A stretch of DNA of 64,000 nt from Blastocladiella emersonii ATCC 22665 (lineage: Eukaryota; Blastocladiomycota; Blastocladiomycetes; Blastocladiales; Blastocladiaceae): assembly GCA_025594325.1 (NCBI GenBank), contig JANHCV010000001.1, positions 1,612,001 through 1,676,000 of the forward strand, given 5' to 3'. Under the pieces are notes generated by a model that made no database searches, had not been told where the DNA came from, and worked only from the letters and a program-made list of their open reading frames with translations. This document shows positions 1 to 9,421 of this stretch, piece after piece. The stretch's first letter is position 1. Every line of letters begins with the position of its first letter. The position numbers and the translations under genes were made by a program.

Positions 1-1143
1 AGGACGTGCTGGAAGGTGCGCTTCTCGAGGAACGTCTTGCACGCGTACTTTTCCCAGGGCACCTGTTGCGGGCGCGGAAGCGGAAGCGTGTCAGCTTGGT
101 CGCGGTGAAGTGAGAGCGGCAGAGACGTACGTCGGCGAGTTGCGAGTACCAAGTGTGCGGGGCGCACTCGAGGAGCGCAACGTCCTTGCGCGTCTTTAGG
201 CGCTGGGTGATTGAGGTTCGTGTCAGTTCTGCACCGACAACGCGCGCGCGCGAGGTGAGACAGGAAGCGTACACGTAGCCAGTCGCCGTTCTGAAAGCAC
301 TCGTTCCAGTCGTCGTAGCCGACAATGTCCTCGTGGTCGCGGTGGCGCGCGCGCGTGGCCGGAGCCGCGCTGGTCGTCGCCGCGGCGCGCGGCTGGTCGC
401 GGGCCTTGGGGTCCTTGAAGGACGCGTTGCGCAGGACGAGGTAGGTCGGGCGCACGACGTCGGCGAGAAAGGACGGGCGGCCGCCGGCGGCGTCGGGCGA
501 GGGCGACGCGTCGCCGTGGAGCAGGTCGAGGAGCGCGGCGTGGAAGGTGAAGGCGAGGAACTCGGGGCAGAAGCGCAGGTTCGCGGCCTCGCCCCAGATC
601 GACAGCCACAGCAGCACCTGGGCGAGCAGGCGCGTCGACGACTGGGTCTCGGGCTGCAGGCTGGCGAGGTGCGCCTCGGCGCGGGTAGTAGGCGTTAACG
701 CGGGCGCTCCGTCGTCACCGGGTGGCGCAGCAGCAGCGGGCGCGGTGGGTGCGGAAGAGGCCTGCGAGAAGAGGGCCGCAGCAACGGACGGCGAGCGGAC
801 CCACTGGGCGTAGTTGGCGTGCGGGCCCGAGACGTACTCGCGGTGCACGTCGGCGAGCGCGGCGGCGTCTGAAACCGCGCGCGAGCTGCGCGAGAGCAGG
901 ATGCTCGTGATGAGGGCGACCTGATGGCAAGGAAGGTGAGTGATCTGTCGGCCACCACGCGATGATGCATGAGCGGCGAGCACGCACCTGGTTGGCGACG
1001 CTGGCGGGCTGGAAGCCGAAGCGCTGGACGAGGTAGGCGGCGAGGTCGCGCAGCTCTTCTCGCCAGTCCATGGCGGGCGTGGCCGAGCCCGTGTGGCCGC
1101 CAAGGCCGCTGTCGACGTCGTTGCGGGACGGCGGGGCCGTCAT
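1..1143 (-). CDS. FKS1: 1,3-beta-glucan synthase catalytic subunit, N-terminal part (runs off the left edge)
   Basis: This is the start of the large plasma-membrane enzyme that makes 1,3-beta-glucan for the cell wall from UDP-glucose. I place exons on the minus strand at 988-1143, 273-920, 131-202 and <1-62, with introns of 67, 70 and 68 nt (all GT..AG). Only the cytosolic FKS1 N-terminal domain is in the window. The recognisable pieces are an LVQRFGFQ block near residue 39, NYAQW, LSIWGEAANLRFCPEF, LADVVRPTYLVLRN, DHEDIVGYDDWNE, and, after a 24-residue exon, WEKYACKTFLEKRTFQHV. These match the order of this domain in fungal glucan synthases. The transmembrane and catalytic parts lie outside the window. 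The predicted N-terminus has only about 24 residues ahead of the first conserved block, shorter than most fungal FKS proteins, so an upstream exon is possible. The family call is secure; the start codon is less so. Confidence 0.85.
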
Positions 1144-1270
1144 GGTGTATGGGCGCGGCGGCGGGATAGTGTATGCGGGCCAGCGGCGCGCGTGGGGTAT
1201 AGAGCAAGGGAGCAGGTGGCGGTCGAGCGAGGGCGTGCGAAAGTGTGCGATGCTGCCGGGCAGCAGGGGG

Positions 1271-1312
1271 GCGGCGACGGCGTCGAGGGGGGCGGCGACG
1301 GCGTCGAGGGGG
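1271..1312. repeat. 20-bp direct tandem repeat, two copies
   Basis: The unit GGCGGCGACGGCGTCGAGGG occurs twice in immediate succession in the FKS1 upstream region. Purely a sequence observation; it may be a slippage product. Confidence 0.7.
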
Positions 1313-2284
1313 CCGTCGTTCGTGACGGCGAGCCGAGCGGGCGGGGAGCGGCGGGAGCGCGGGCACCCCGCCGTCGCGCGCGCCGTGGTCGCTCGGGCAG
1401 GGCCGCGTGTGTGTCACCGGCATGCCGGCGCGCCGTGTCTCATGCCCACCCACGCGCGATCATGGCGGCGAGACCGGGTCGCGGCCTGGGCCAGGGTGAG
1501 ACCTTGGCGGCGACATGGGTCACGTCGTTGCCCCGAGCGATCGGCGGGGCACGTCGAGGAACACGTTGCGGCGCGGCGCGCGCCTGGTCGCGCGAGGCCA
1601 CCGATGCCGCTGCTGTCGTCGCCGAATGTCTCACGGCGTGTCTCGCGGCGCGAGGGCGCGATCACGCGCGGCGCTTGCAGGTCGAGCCGGCGGGTGAAAT
1701 GCATCAAGTTGGGAGGTGCATGAAAGCGTCTGGAAGAGGCAAGTCGGAGCGTGAAATGGAGCGAAGCGGTCGGGCGGTGTGAATGCGCGAGCCGGGTCGC
1801 GGCGACGGCAGGTGGGCCAACAAAACGCGACCCCACACGACGCGATGCGCCACACGCCCGTGTGCTCACCTGCCTGATCGCCGCGTCGCCGCAAGTCGCG
1901 TTGGTCGGTGGCCAGCGACGGGCGCTTGCCGGCGTGGGACGGAACTTGGACGCTAGCCTCTCGCTCTCACGTACTTGTGTAGTTGGCTGCCGATGAGGGA
2001 AGCAAATGCAATCTGAGCGCCAACTTGTGCTAAACGCGTTCCTGCTCGCCTCGAGCGTCCCTTCTCGCTTGCGTGAGATCGCAGCTCGGAACCTCGATCC
2101 GGGGCACGATGGAGCGTGCGCCGGCTCCATGAGAAGTGCTCATTCGCGATCTTTGCGACGCCTCGGGCGCCCATGAGAACAGTACCCAACGAGCGGCCGT
2201 GGAGCACCCGGACCGCCATTGACGGGAGCTGCTCGGCCCTTCTCGAACGAGAAGCGCTCGCACCCTCGTCGCTCCCGCCTTGGT

Positions 2285-2294
2285 CGATAAAAGG
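2285..2294 (+). promoter_or_regulatory. TATA-like element (CGATAAAAGG)
   Basis: A GATAAAA core lies about 115 nt ahead of the start codon of the Tyr/Gly/Ala repeat gene, in otherwise GC-rich sequence. A very similar GATAAAA lies about 70 nt ahead of the GNAT gene at 62683. Position and sequence fit a TATA box; no transcription start is known. Confidence 0.45.
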
Positions 2295-2404
2295 CCCGCA
2301 GATCCCCGCCCTCTCGCCTTCAACGGCATCGACGGACCCTACCCGCCCTCGAGACCTCCTTGCGCATCCACCAACACTCTCACCACCCGCCCAACTCTTA
2401 CAAC

Positions 2405-3469
2405 ATGGCGACCATCGGCTACGGCAGCGCGGACTACTACGGCGACGTCCTCGCGGGCTACGAGTCGGGCTACTACGGCGACTACTCGGCGGCGGCTGAG
2501 GGCGCGTACGAGGCCGGCTACTATGGTGACGCGGCAGCGGCCGAGGGCGCGTACCAGTCGGGTTACTACGGCGACGCGGCAGCGGCCTACGAGGCCGGCT
2601 ACTACGGCGACTACTCGGCTCCGGCCGATGCCGCATACGTGGCCGGCTGCTATGGCGACTACGCGGCGCCGGCCGATGCTGCGTACGAGGCGGGTTACTA
2701 CGGCGACTACGCGGCGGCGGCTGATGCCGCGTACGAGTCGGGTTACTACGGCGACGCGGCGGCGGCCTACGAGTCCGGCTACTATGGCGACGCGACGGCG
2801 GCGTACGACTCGGGATACTACGCCGATGCGGCGGCGGCGGCGTACGACTCGGGATACTACGCCGACGCGGCGGCGGCTGATGCCGCGTACGAGTCGGGTT
2901 ACTACGGCGACGCGGCGGCGGCCTACGAGTCCGGCTACTATGGCGACGCGACGGCGGCGTACGACTCGGGATACTACGCCGATGCGGCGGCGGCGGCGTA
3001 CGACTCGGGATACTACGCCGACGCGGCGGCGGGGTATGACTCGGGTTACTACGGTGACTATTCGGCGGCGGCCGATGGCGCATACGAGTCGGGCTACTAC
3101 GGCGACTACGCGTCCGCGTACGATCCCGGATACTACGGCGGCGGGTACGAGGCCGAGCCGGCCGCGGCCGACTACACGACGGGCTACGGCGCCGATCCGG
3201 CCGCTACCTCGACGGGATACGCCGGCGAGGGCGTGTACGGCGAGTCGGGCTACGCGGGCTACGAGTCGTACGGCTACGACGCGGGCGCCGACCTGACCGC
3301 CGCGGGCGCCGAGGCGTACGGAACCTATGATCCGGGCTACTACGGCGGTGGCGAGAGCTACGCCTACGACTCGGGCTACTACGGTGACGCCGCTATCGCG
3401 TACGATGCCGGGTACTATGCTTCTGGCGAAGCGTACGCGGGCGACGCCTACGCGGGTGGCTGCGCCTGA
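2405..3469 (+). CDS. Tyr/Gly/Ala/Asp-rich tandem-repeat protein of unknown function
   Basis: A single-exon 354-residue protein built almost entirely from short units of the form GYYGD-(Y/A)-A-A-A-Y-(E/D)-S. About twenty GYYGD or GYYAD motifs are spaced mostly 10-17 residues apart with Ala-rich linkers. Toward the C-terminus the units loosen to GYYGGG and GYGAD. There is no signal peptide, membrane segment or catalytic motif, lysine is absent, and the only cysteines are one in the repeat region and one as the next-to-last residue (GGCA end). Tyr spaced by Gly with acidic residues is typical of low-complexity, self-associating or structural proteins, but I do not recognise the family and assign no function. 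Two adjacent 52-residue blocks are identical at DNA level (separate entry). The start is the first ATG after the TATA-like element, and codon use matches neighbouring genes. Confidence 0.75.
   Translation: MATIGYGSADYYGDVLAGYESGYYGDYSAAAEGAYEAGYYGDAAAAEGAYQSGYYGDAAAAYEAGYYGDYSAPADAAYVAGCYGDYAAPADAAYEAGYYGDYAAAADAAYESGYYGDAAAAYESGYYGDATAAYDSGYYADAAAAAYDSGYYADAAAADAAYESGYYGDAAAAYESGYYGDATAAYDSGYYADAAAAAYDSGYYADAAAGYDSGYYGDYSAAADGAYESGYYGDYASAYDPGYYGGGYEAEPAAADYTTGYGADPAATSTGYAGEGVYGESGYAGYESYGYDAGADLTAAGAEAYGTYDPGYYGGGESYAYDSGYYGDAAIAYDAGYYASGEAYAGDAYAGGCA
2721..3032 (+). repeat. Perfect 156-bp tandem duplication inside the repeat gene
   Basis: Bases 2721-2876 and 2877-3032 are identical, and the identity extends about 12 nt further left. 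The period of 156 nt equals 52 codons, so the reading frame is kept and a 52-residue block is doubled. Other repeat units of the gene differ at many silent positions, so this duplication is recent or homogenised. Confidence 0.9.
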
Positions 3470-3816
3470 GCAGAGGTGGGCTATGTACCCGTCGGTTTTG
3501 TTCCTCGATTTTCCTCTCCCTTGCTCAAGACAATCCACGCCCTCTTTCCCTCTGGACTTGCACTTCAATACCACAGACGACGCGTTCTTCTCTTCTGCCC
3601 GACTTCTCTCTTGAGGCGAGCGGCAGTGTGGCGCAGCGCGAGGCGCGTTCGTCCCGCCGATCGTTTCAGCACGGCGGCGTGACATCAGGTGGGCCCGATT
3701 TTCTCCAACTTTGCTTTCGTCGGCGGCCGCTTTCTCGGCTCGCACCACGTACCCATCGGGATTCAGGCCAACTCCATTGACGCCGTCCCCGCGCACTCTG
3801 TGCAACCGCCACCGCC
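3470..3816. other. Intergenic, 3' end of repeat gene / 5' region of MRPL20
   Basis: 347 nt between two plus-strand genes. No further gene or clear motif seen; the pyrimidine-rich stretch at about 3500-3615 probably holds the 3' end of the upstream transcript. Confidence 0.5.
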
Positions 3817-4407
3817 ATGTATTCCATGAACGCTAGCCGCCACGCGGTCCGGGCCGGGCACCGCGCCATGTCGTCGGCGATCCCGACGGCGACGACCGCG
3901 ATCCCGTCGAAGCCGGCGCTCGGCGAGATCTCACTGATGCCGACGAAGCCACTCGCTCCGCTGCCCATCAAGCTCAAGGCCAAGTCGCTGACCAAGCTGC
4001 AGCCGGCGGTGGCGACGCTGGCCGACGGCACCACGGTTCACCTGAACGCGGCCGCGTACGCGCCGCAGTTCACGCGCGAGACGCTGCCGCCGCCGTCGCA
4101 CAAGTTTGCGGCTACGTCGCTGGCGGCGCCTGGCGCGGACCCGATCGAGCCCCGCGTGCGCAAGGACCTGTCGCTCGCCGAGATCAGCGAGATCCGCGCC
4201 CTGCGCACCTCGGACCCCGACACGTGGACCGTGCGCAAGCTCGCGGCCAAGTTCGGCGTCTCGGGCGTGTTCATCTCCATGGTCGCGCGCTGCCCACCCG
4301 CGCGCCTCGCCAGCCTCGCCGCCGTCGAGGAGGAGCGCGTCGCGCGTCTGCCGCCATCGACGCTCCACCACATCCGCGAGCGCCAGCGTCGCCGCGAGCA
4401 GTGGTAG
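3817..4407 (+). CDS. MRPL20: Mitochondrial large-subunit ribosomal protein MRP-L20 (mL58)
   Basis: A 196-residue intronless gene. The C-terminal half carries the MRP-L20 family signature: LSLAEISEIRALRTSDPDTW, then TVRKLAAKFGVSGVFISMV, then a basic tail (RERQRRREQW). This is the fungal-type mitoribosome protein now named mL58, which sits on the large subunit near the exit side. The N-terminus (MYSMNASRHAVRAGHRAM...) is rich in Arg, Ser and Ala and lacks acidic residues, as expected of a mitochondrial presequence. An in-frame ATG at 3868 could also serve as start but would remove part of that presequence. Length is as usual for the family. The gene is convergent with MTU1 (89 nt between stop codons); both products act in mitochondrial translation. 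Confidence 0.85.
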   Translation: MYSMNASRHAVRAGHRAMSSAIPTATTAIPSKPALGEISLMPTKPLAPLPIKLKAKSLTKLQPAVATLADGTTVHLNAAAYAPQFTRETLPPPSHKFAATSLAAPGADPIEPRVRKDLSLAEISEIRALRTSDPDTWTVRKLAAKFGVSGVFISMVARCPPARLASLAAVEEERVARLPPSTLHHIRERQRRREQW

Positions 4408-4496
4408 GGGTGCTCTCGTGCGGTCCCGCGTCGGTTAGCTGTTTGTTTCGATCTTACTATAAATATTGTCTACTTGTTTCTATCTCCACGCATCCG

Positions 4497-5969
4497 TCAG
4501 CCCTCAACCTGGATCCCGCAGCCGAGGCAGTGGTCGCCGTCATACAGGACGAGGACCTGGCCCGGCGTCACGGCGCGGACGGGCGTCGCGAATCGCACCG
4601 TGTAGTGGCCGGCGTCCCTGTTATGTGAACGTCGATTCTGTTAGTGGCCGTTCGCACGATGACTGTCGCAGAACCACACGTACGCTTGCTCGATGGTGCA
4701 CGGGACGGGTTCCTGGCGGTACCGGATCTGCGCGGACAGCGACGGGCTGCCGGCGAGCGCGCGGGCCTCCTCGCTGGGCAGGATCCAGCGGATCCACTCG
4801 ACGCGGACGTGGGACGAGTACAGGGCAGGATGGTCGCGGTCGGGAACGAGCAAAATGTCCCCAGTCTCGCGGTCCTTGCGCGCGACAAAGTACTTGGTCG
4901 CCTGGCTGTGGATCTTGGCGTTCTGGCCGATCGTGTACTTGGCGAGGCCGTCGTGGGGGCCTGGGAGCACCAGTTTAGTATCCAGTGATGGTAGGAGCGG
5001 TGCTGTGAGACTCGTACCAAGTACGCGGCCGTCCTCGAGCACAAAGTTACCCTTGGTCTGCTCAATGTAGCCGTCTAGACTCGCCAAGGATGTGAGCGGA
5101 AGACTGAGATCCCGATGGGTGAGCGGGAGCATACCCAAAAAGTCGCCAAACCGCTTGCGTTTGCCGATGAAGCAGATCCCCATGCTCTCCTTCTTGTTAG
5201 CAAACTTGGCGAGGCCAATCTCGCGCGCGAGGTCCTTGACCTGGTCCTTGCGCGCGTGGGCGAGCGGGAACAAGACCTGCGGCAGGACGCGGCCGTCAAT
5301 GGACGCGAGAAAGTAGCTCTGGTCCTTGTTGGCATCGAGGCCGCGCGCGAGGTGGAACTGGCCCGGCTCGCTCGCACACGGTTCACGGCGCGCGTAGTGG
5401 CCCGTCGCCAAAAAGTCGAAGCGCGGCTGGCCCGGGATCGACGCGGCGCCCTTGACGAACAGGCGGCGGTACAGGGCGCCGAACTTGATCTCCTTGTTGC
5501 AGAACACGTCCGGGTTCGGCGTGAGGCCGTCCTGGAACGCGGCGAGCACGTCCTCGAACACGGCGCCCCAGTACTCTTTCACAAAGTCGACGCGGTGGCA
5601 CTCCATGTCGAGCGCGCGACACGCCGAGCGCACCTCGGCCCAGTCGGCGTCGCTCGTGCACACGCCCGTCTCGTCGACGGCGTCCCAGTTCTTCATGTAG
5701 ATGCCGGTCACGCGCGCGCCGCGCGCCTGGAGAATGTGCGCGCACACGGCGCTGTCGACGCCGCCCGACATGGCCATGGCGACGTGCGCGCCGCGCGGGA
5801 CGTGTTCGGCGAGCGCCCACGCGGGCAGCGTCGACAACGAGCGACGCGCGGGAGTGGACGCGCTAAGCCACCGCAGCTGCAGGCCGCCAAGCGCGCGACG
5901 GGCGGCGGCGGGGCCGGGAGACAAAGCAAGAGCGCGGTGTGCCAAGCACAGGTGTTTCATGAGGTACAT
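4497..5969 (-). CDS. MTU1: Mitochondrial tRNA-specific 2-thiouridylase (MnmA/Mtu1)
   Basis: Transfers sulfur to U34 of mitochondrial tRNA-Lys, -Glu and -Gln. Two exons on the minus strand: 4684-5969 and 4497-4617, with a 66-nt phase-2 intron; 468 residues. The PP-loop SGGVDS is at residues 68-73. [13 protein letters not shown] holds the first catalytic cysteine and [18 protein letters not shown] the second; ATGHYAR, DQSYFL and a C-terminal beta-barrel are present. The last exon restores the family ending ([16 protein letters not shown] ... [10 protein letters not shown]), which strongly supports the splice. About 65 residues precede the PP-loop, rich in Arg, Ala, Ser and Leu, consistent with a mitochondrial presequence. 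The second ATG (MKHLCLAHR) is an alternative start. Confidence 0.92.
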
Positions 5970-6324
5970 TTGGCCGGCCCGAGGTGTGGGGACAGCGGGA
6001 GGAGCAGGGGCAGCGGAGGCGGGGAATCGGCGGCCTCGGAGAGACGGGGACTCACGTCGCTGATCGGCGCGGCGCACGTGACGCCGGAGTGGCTGGGCCG
6101 GGTCACGCGGCGGGGGCGCGTCGTGCCATCACCTCGGGCGGCGACGTGGCACCGGCGCGACTGCCCCACTGCGGGGAAGGCAACCGCCCTCTGCTCGCCG
6201 TTCGCTCTCTCTCCCGCCCCTCTCTCGACTCGTCGCACTCTATCGCTTCCATCCATCCGCTCCGCGCACTTGCATTGCGCTCTCCGCCCTCCCCCTCCGC
6301 CTTGACCGCCCCACCACCGCCACC
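5970..6324. other. Divergent promoter region MTU1 / ORMDL
   Basis: 355 nt between two divergent genes. The half next to ORMDL is rich in CT tracts (about 6195-6300). No TATA box or other gene seen. Confidence 0.5.
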
Positions 6325-7319
6325 ATGCCACGCACTACCATGCATCAGCGCCACTCGTCGTATGCCGAGCGCAGGCGAAACCAGCTTGTCAAGGAGAGCG
6401 ACGCCTCGGCCCAGGCCAACTTCAACTCGGACTGGGTCAACTACAAGGGTCAGTACCCCACTGCGATCCGCCGTGCTGCTGCTGCTGCTGCCGCCGCGCC
6501 GCGCCATGTCCGCCGAGGGCCTGCTTGGCTCCACTTGGCCGAGCGCGTGTCCTGACGTGGATCCATCGCGTCCGAGTGCTGTCGTACTGTTCGCCACGGT
6601 CCTGTCGCCCGACCACGCGAGTCCGACGCGCTCGATCCGCTACTGGCGGCGACTGCGCCACGTGGACATCTCTCGACGGACATGTGCGGTGCCAGAACAG
6701 TAGCGGCAGCAACGGCACCAACACCGTCCCCTTCGTGCCGCTCGTTAACCGCCGGCTCGCGTGCTCCTCCGTCTAGGCGCATGGGCGACCAACGTCTTCA
6801 TCATCCTGGCGCTGCGCGTGCTGTTCGGCATCGTGCCCGCCATCTCCTCTGAACTGGCATGGACGCTGACCAACATCAGCTTCAACATTGTACGAATCGG
6901 CTCGCTCGCCTCATCCTGCCCGCCCGCCACAGAGCGCTGACACGCGCCATTGCCCCGTCACTAGGTCTCCTTCTTCATGTTCCACATGATCATCGGCACG
7001 CCGTTCGACTTCAACCAGGGCGCGTGCGACGGCCTGACCCTGTGGGAACAGATCGACAACGAGGTGCAGTTCACGCCGGCCAAGAAGTTCTTCACCGCGC
7101 TACCCATTGGCCTGTACGTCTCATTGCGCGCCCGTTCTCGCGAGACTCGCTCACGCACCCTCCTCGTCCGCGTCCAGGTTCCTCATCTCGACCCACTACA
7201 CGCACTACGACGCGACCAACTTCTGCGTCAACCTGATCGTGCTCGCCATCGTGCTGATCGCCAAGCTGCCGTCCATGCACCGCGTGCGGTTGTTTGGCAT
7301 CAACAAGATCGTGGACTAG
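6325..7319 (+). CDS. ORMDL: ORM/ORMDL family regulator of serine palmitoyltransferase
   Basis: An ER membrane protein that restrains serine palmitoyltransferase and so sets sphingolipid synthesis. Exons 6325-6448, 6777-6889, 6965-7113 and 7178-7319 encode 175 residues. Introns are 328, 75 and 64 nt; the first is by far the longest in the window. Family hallmarks in order: NSDWVNYKGAW at the first splice, hydrophobic segment ATNVFIILALRVLFGIVPAI, LAWTLTNISFNIVSFFMFHM, IIGTPFDFNQGACDGLTLWE, QIDNEVQFTPAKKFFTALPI, FLISTHYTHYDATNFCVNLI and VLIAKLPSMHRVRLFGI. These predict four membrane segments. The short N-terminus contains RHSSYAERRR, basic with serines, where yeast Orm proteins carry their regulatory phosphosites; whether this serine is used is unknown. 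Confidence 0.92.
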
Positions 7320-7825
7320 GGAGGGGGCAACCCGCTCGACGACGGGCCGCCCGCTCGAGCGAGCGAGTCCTCGGGGCCGTGATGTGCCCTGCCTACCCTC
7401 CCTCGCCTGCTGCTGCTGCTCCACCCGTCGCCGTCGCCGTGTCCACACGCTTATCTATCCTAACTATCTACCTGTCCGTCATGTCACTGTCTTCTCCCGC
7501 TACACCGTTCCGCTTTCTCTCGCTGCCGCTCGCTGCTCGTCCGTGTCGTCAGGTTCGCTCGCGCGTCCGAGGCCGCGGTGGCGCAGCACGGCCCAGCATT
7601 TTCACGCGGGCTATGCGAGACTAGCTTCCGTGTCTATCCCTGCCCCATGGCAACCTTCTCCTGAGCGTTTTCAGGGCCATCTCCTGAGCATCGCGACCAT
7701 CAGCATGAGGAGGATGACCCGCAGTCGCGAGCACGCGGCGATCAACACGCGCCGAGCCACACCGTCCCCGCCTTCTCTCCCTCCCGTTAACCGACAACCC
7801 ATGTAACTCGAACCGACTCTCTGCA
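7320..7825. other. Intergenic ORMDL / BCS1
   Basis: 506 nt holding the 3' region of ORMDL and the promoter of BCS1. CT-rich and unremarkable; I see no gene, RNA or clear element. Confidence 0.5.
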
Positions 7826-9290
7826 ATGGTCATGGAATCGCTCGTTGAGACGCTCACGTCCAATCCGTACTTTTCGGCGGGCTTTGGTCTGTTCGGCCTC
7901 GGTACCGCGGCCGCGATCGCGCGGCAGTCGGCGATCCACGGGCTCGCGCTCGCGCGGCGGCGCATGCTGGTGACGCTGGAGATCCCGTCCAAGGACAAGA
8001 GCTACGCGTGGGTTCTGCACTGGCTGTCGAACGTGGAGCGCGGCATGGTGGTCGAGGAGTCGGCGACGGCGGCGGCGTGGCTGCAGCGGTGGCGGCCGCG
8101 GTCGCACCAGCTGTCGGTCGAGACCACGTTCCAGCAGCACGACAACGGCGCGGCGACCACGCAGTTCGCCATGGTGCCCGGCGTCGGCAACCACTGGATC
8201 CAGTACCGCGGCGCGTGGATGCAGATCACGCGGCAGCGCGACACCAAGATGCTCGACCTGCAGAACGCGGCGCCGTGGGAGACCGTGTCGATCACCACGC
8301 TGCGCCGGTACGCGCACCTGTTCCCGGCGTTCCTGAAGGACGCCAAGGAGCACGCCATGGTGTCGCAGATCGGCAAGACCGTCATCTACACGAGCTACGG
8401 GCCCGAGTGGCGCCCGTTCGGCCAGCCGCGCAAGAAGCGGCCCATCACCTCGGTCGTCCTCGACAACGACATCTCGCACACCATCCTCGCCGACGTCCGC
8501 CGCTTCCTCGAGAACTGGAAGTGGTACAACGAGCGCGGCATCCCGTACCGCCGCGGGTACCTCCTCCACGGACCGCCCGGGTCCGGCAAAAGCTCGTACA
8601 TTCAGGCGCTCGCCGGCGAGCTCGAGTACAACATTTGCATCCTGAACCTCGCCGAGCGCGGCCTGACCGATGACCGGTACGATCTGGCGGGCTTTCCGTC
8701 GGGTGGGGCGTCCGCTCACGCTCAAATCCTGTAGCCTCAACCACCTCATGACGGTGATGCCACCACGCAGCATCCTGCTGCTTGAGGACGCCGACGCGGC
8801 CTTCAACAAGCGCACGCAGACCAACGAACAGGGATACACGTCGGGCGTGACCTTCTCGGGTCTCCTCAACGCGCTGGACGGCGTCGCGGCCGCCGAGGAA
8901 CGGCTCATCTTCATGACGACGAACCACGTCGAGAAGCTGGACCCGGCGCTCGTCCGCCCGGGCCGCGTCGACATGAAGGTGCTGCTCGACTGGCCGTCGG
9001 CGGCGCAAATGCGCAACCTGTACGTCAAGTTCTACGGCGAAGAGCGGGCTGCTCTGGCCGACGCGTTCGTGCAGCGCGTCGAGGCGCGGCTCGCGGACAT
9101 GGCGACGAAGGGAACCCTTGACGCGCCGGGCGTCGAACGGCCGTCTATGGCGTCGCTCCAGGGCCACTTCATCTTCTTCCGCGACCACCCCGAGGCCGCC
9201 GTCGACTACCTCGGCCTCCTGTTTGGCGAGTTCCCCGAGCAGCCGCAGACCGCGCCCGCTGCCACCGCTGCGCCGGCCGCAAAGGAGTGA
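7826..9290 (+). CDS. BCS1: Mitochondrial AAA chaperone BCS1
   Basis: An inner-membrane AAA ATPase that moves the folded Rieske iron-sulfur protein across the membrane during assembly of respiratory complex III. Exons 7826-8676 and 8735-9290, joined over a 58-nt phase-2 intron, give 468 residues, close to the family norm. A hydrophobic N-terminal segment (about residues 10-30) precedes the BCS1-specific middle domain (TFQQHD, NHWIQYRGAW). Walker A GPPGSGKSS lies at about 249-257, Walker B SILLLEDAD at about 296-304, followed by FSGLLNALDGV, MTTNHVEKLDPALVRPGRVD with the sensor and arginine-finger region, and the C-terminal helical lid. A second in-frame ATG lies two codons downstream of the chosen start. 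The 3' end is convergent with the coiled-coil gene (131 nt between stops). Confidence 0.93.
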
Positions 9291-9421
9291 TCTGATAGGG
9301 TAGATTACACAGAACTAGTCTTTTATAGTCATTCCGAGCGTGTTGAGCACGACGAGTGGGTCCGCGAGATGCTCGACGCAGAGCACGAGGGGATGGACGA
9401 GTGGAACGCTCGCCTTGGGAT

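Larger units (their letters stand above)
1144..2404. other. Divergent intergenic region, FKS1 / repeat-protein gene
   Basis: About 1.26 kb between two divergent genes. I find no gene I can support in it; the open frames on both strands have no recognisable domain. It carries a short tandem duplication near 1271-1312 and, near the right end, a TATA-like element (see separate entries). Confidence 0.6.

Noticed and set aside
5970-6077. Extended N-terminus of MTU1 from an upstream GTG
   Set aside because: Nuclear fungal genes start at ATG; the ATG at 5969 already gives a suitable mitochondrial presequence.
7800-7816. tRNA T-loop-like TCGAACC on the minus strand before BCS1
   Set aside because: No D-arm, anticodon or acceptor stem can be drawn around it.
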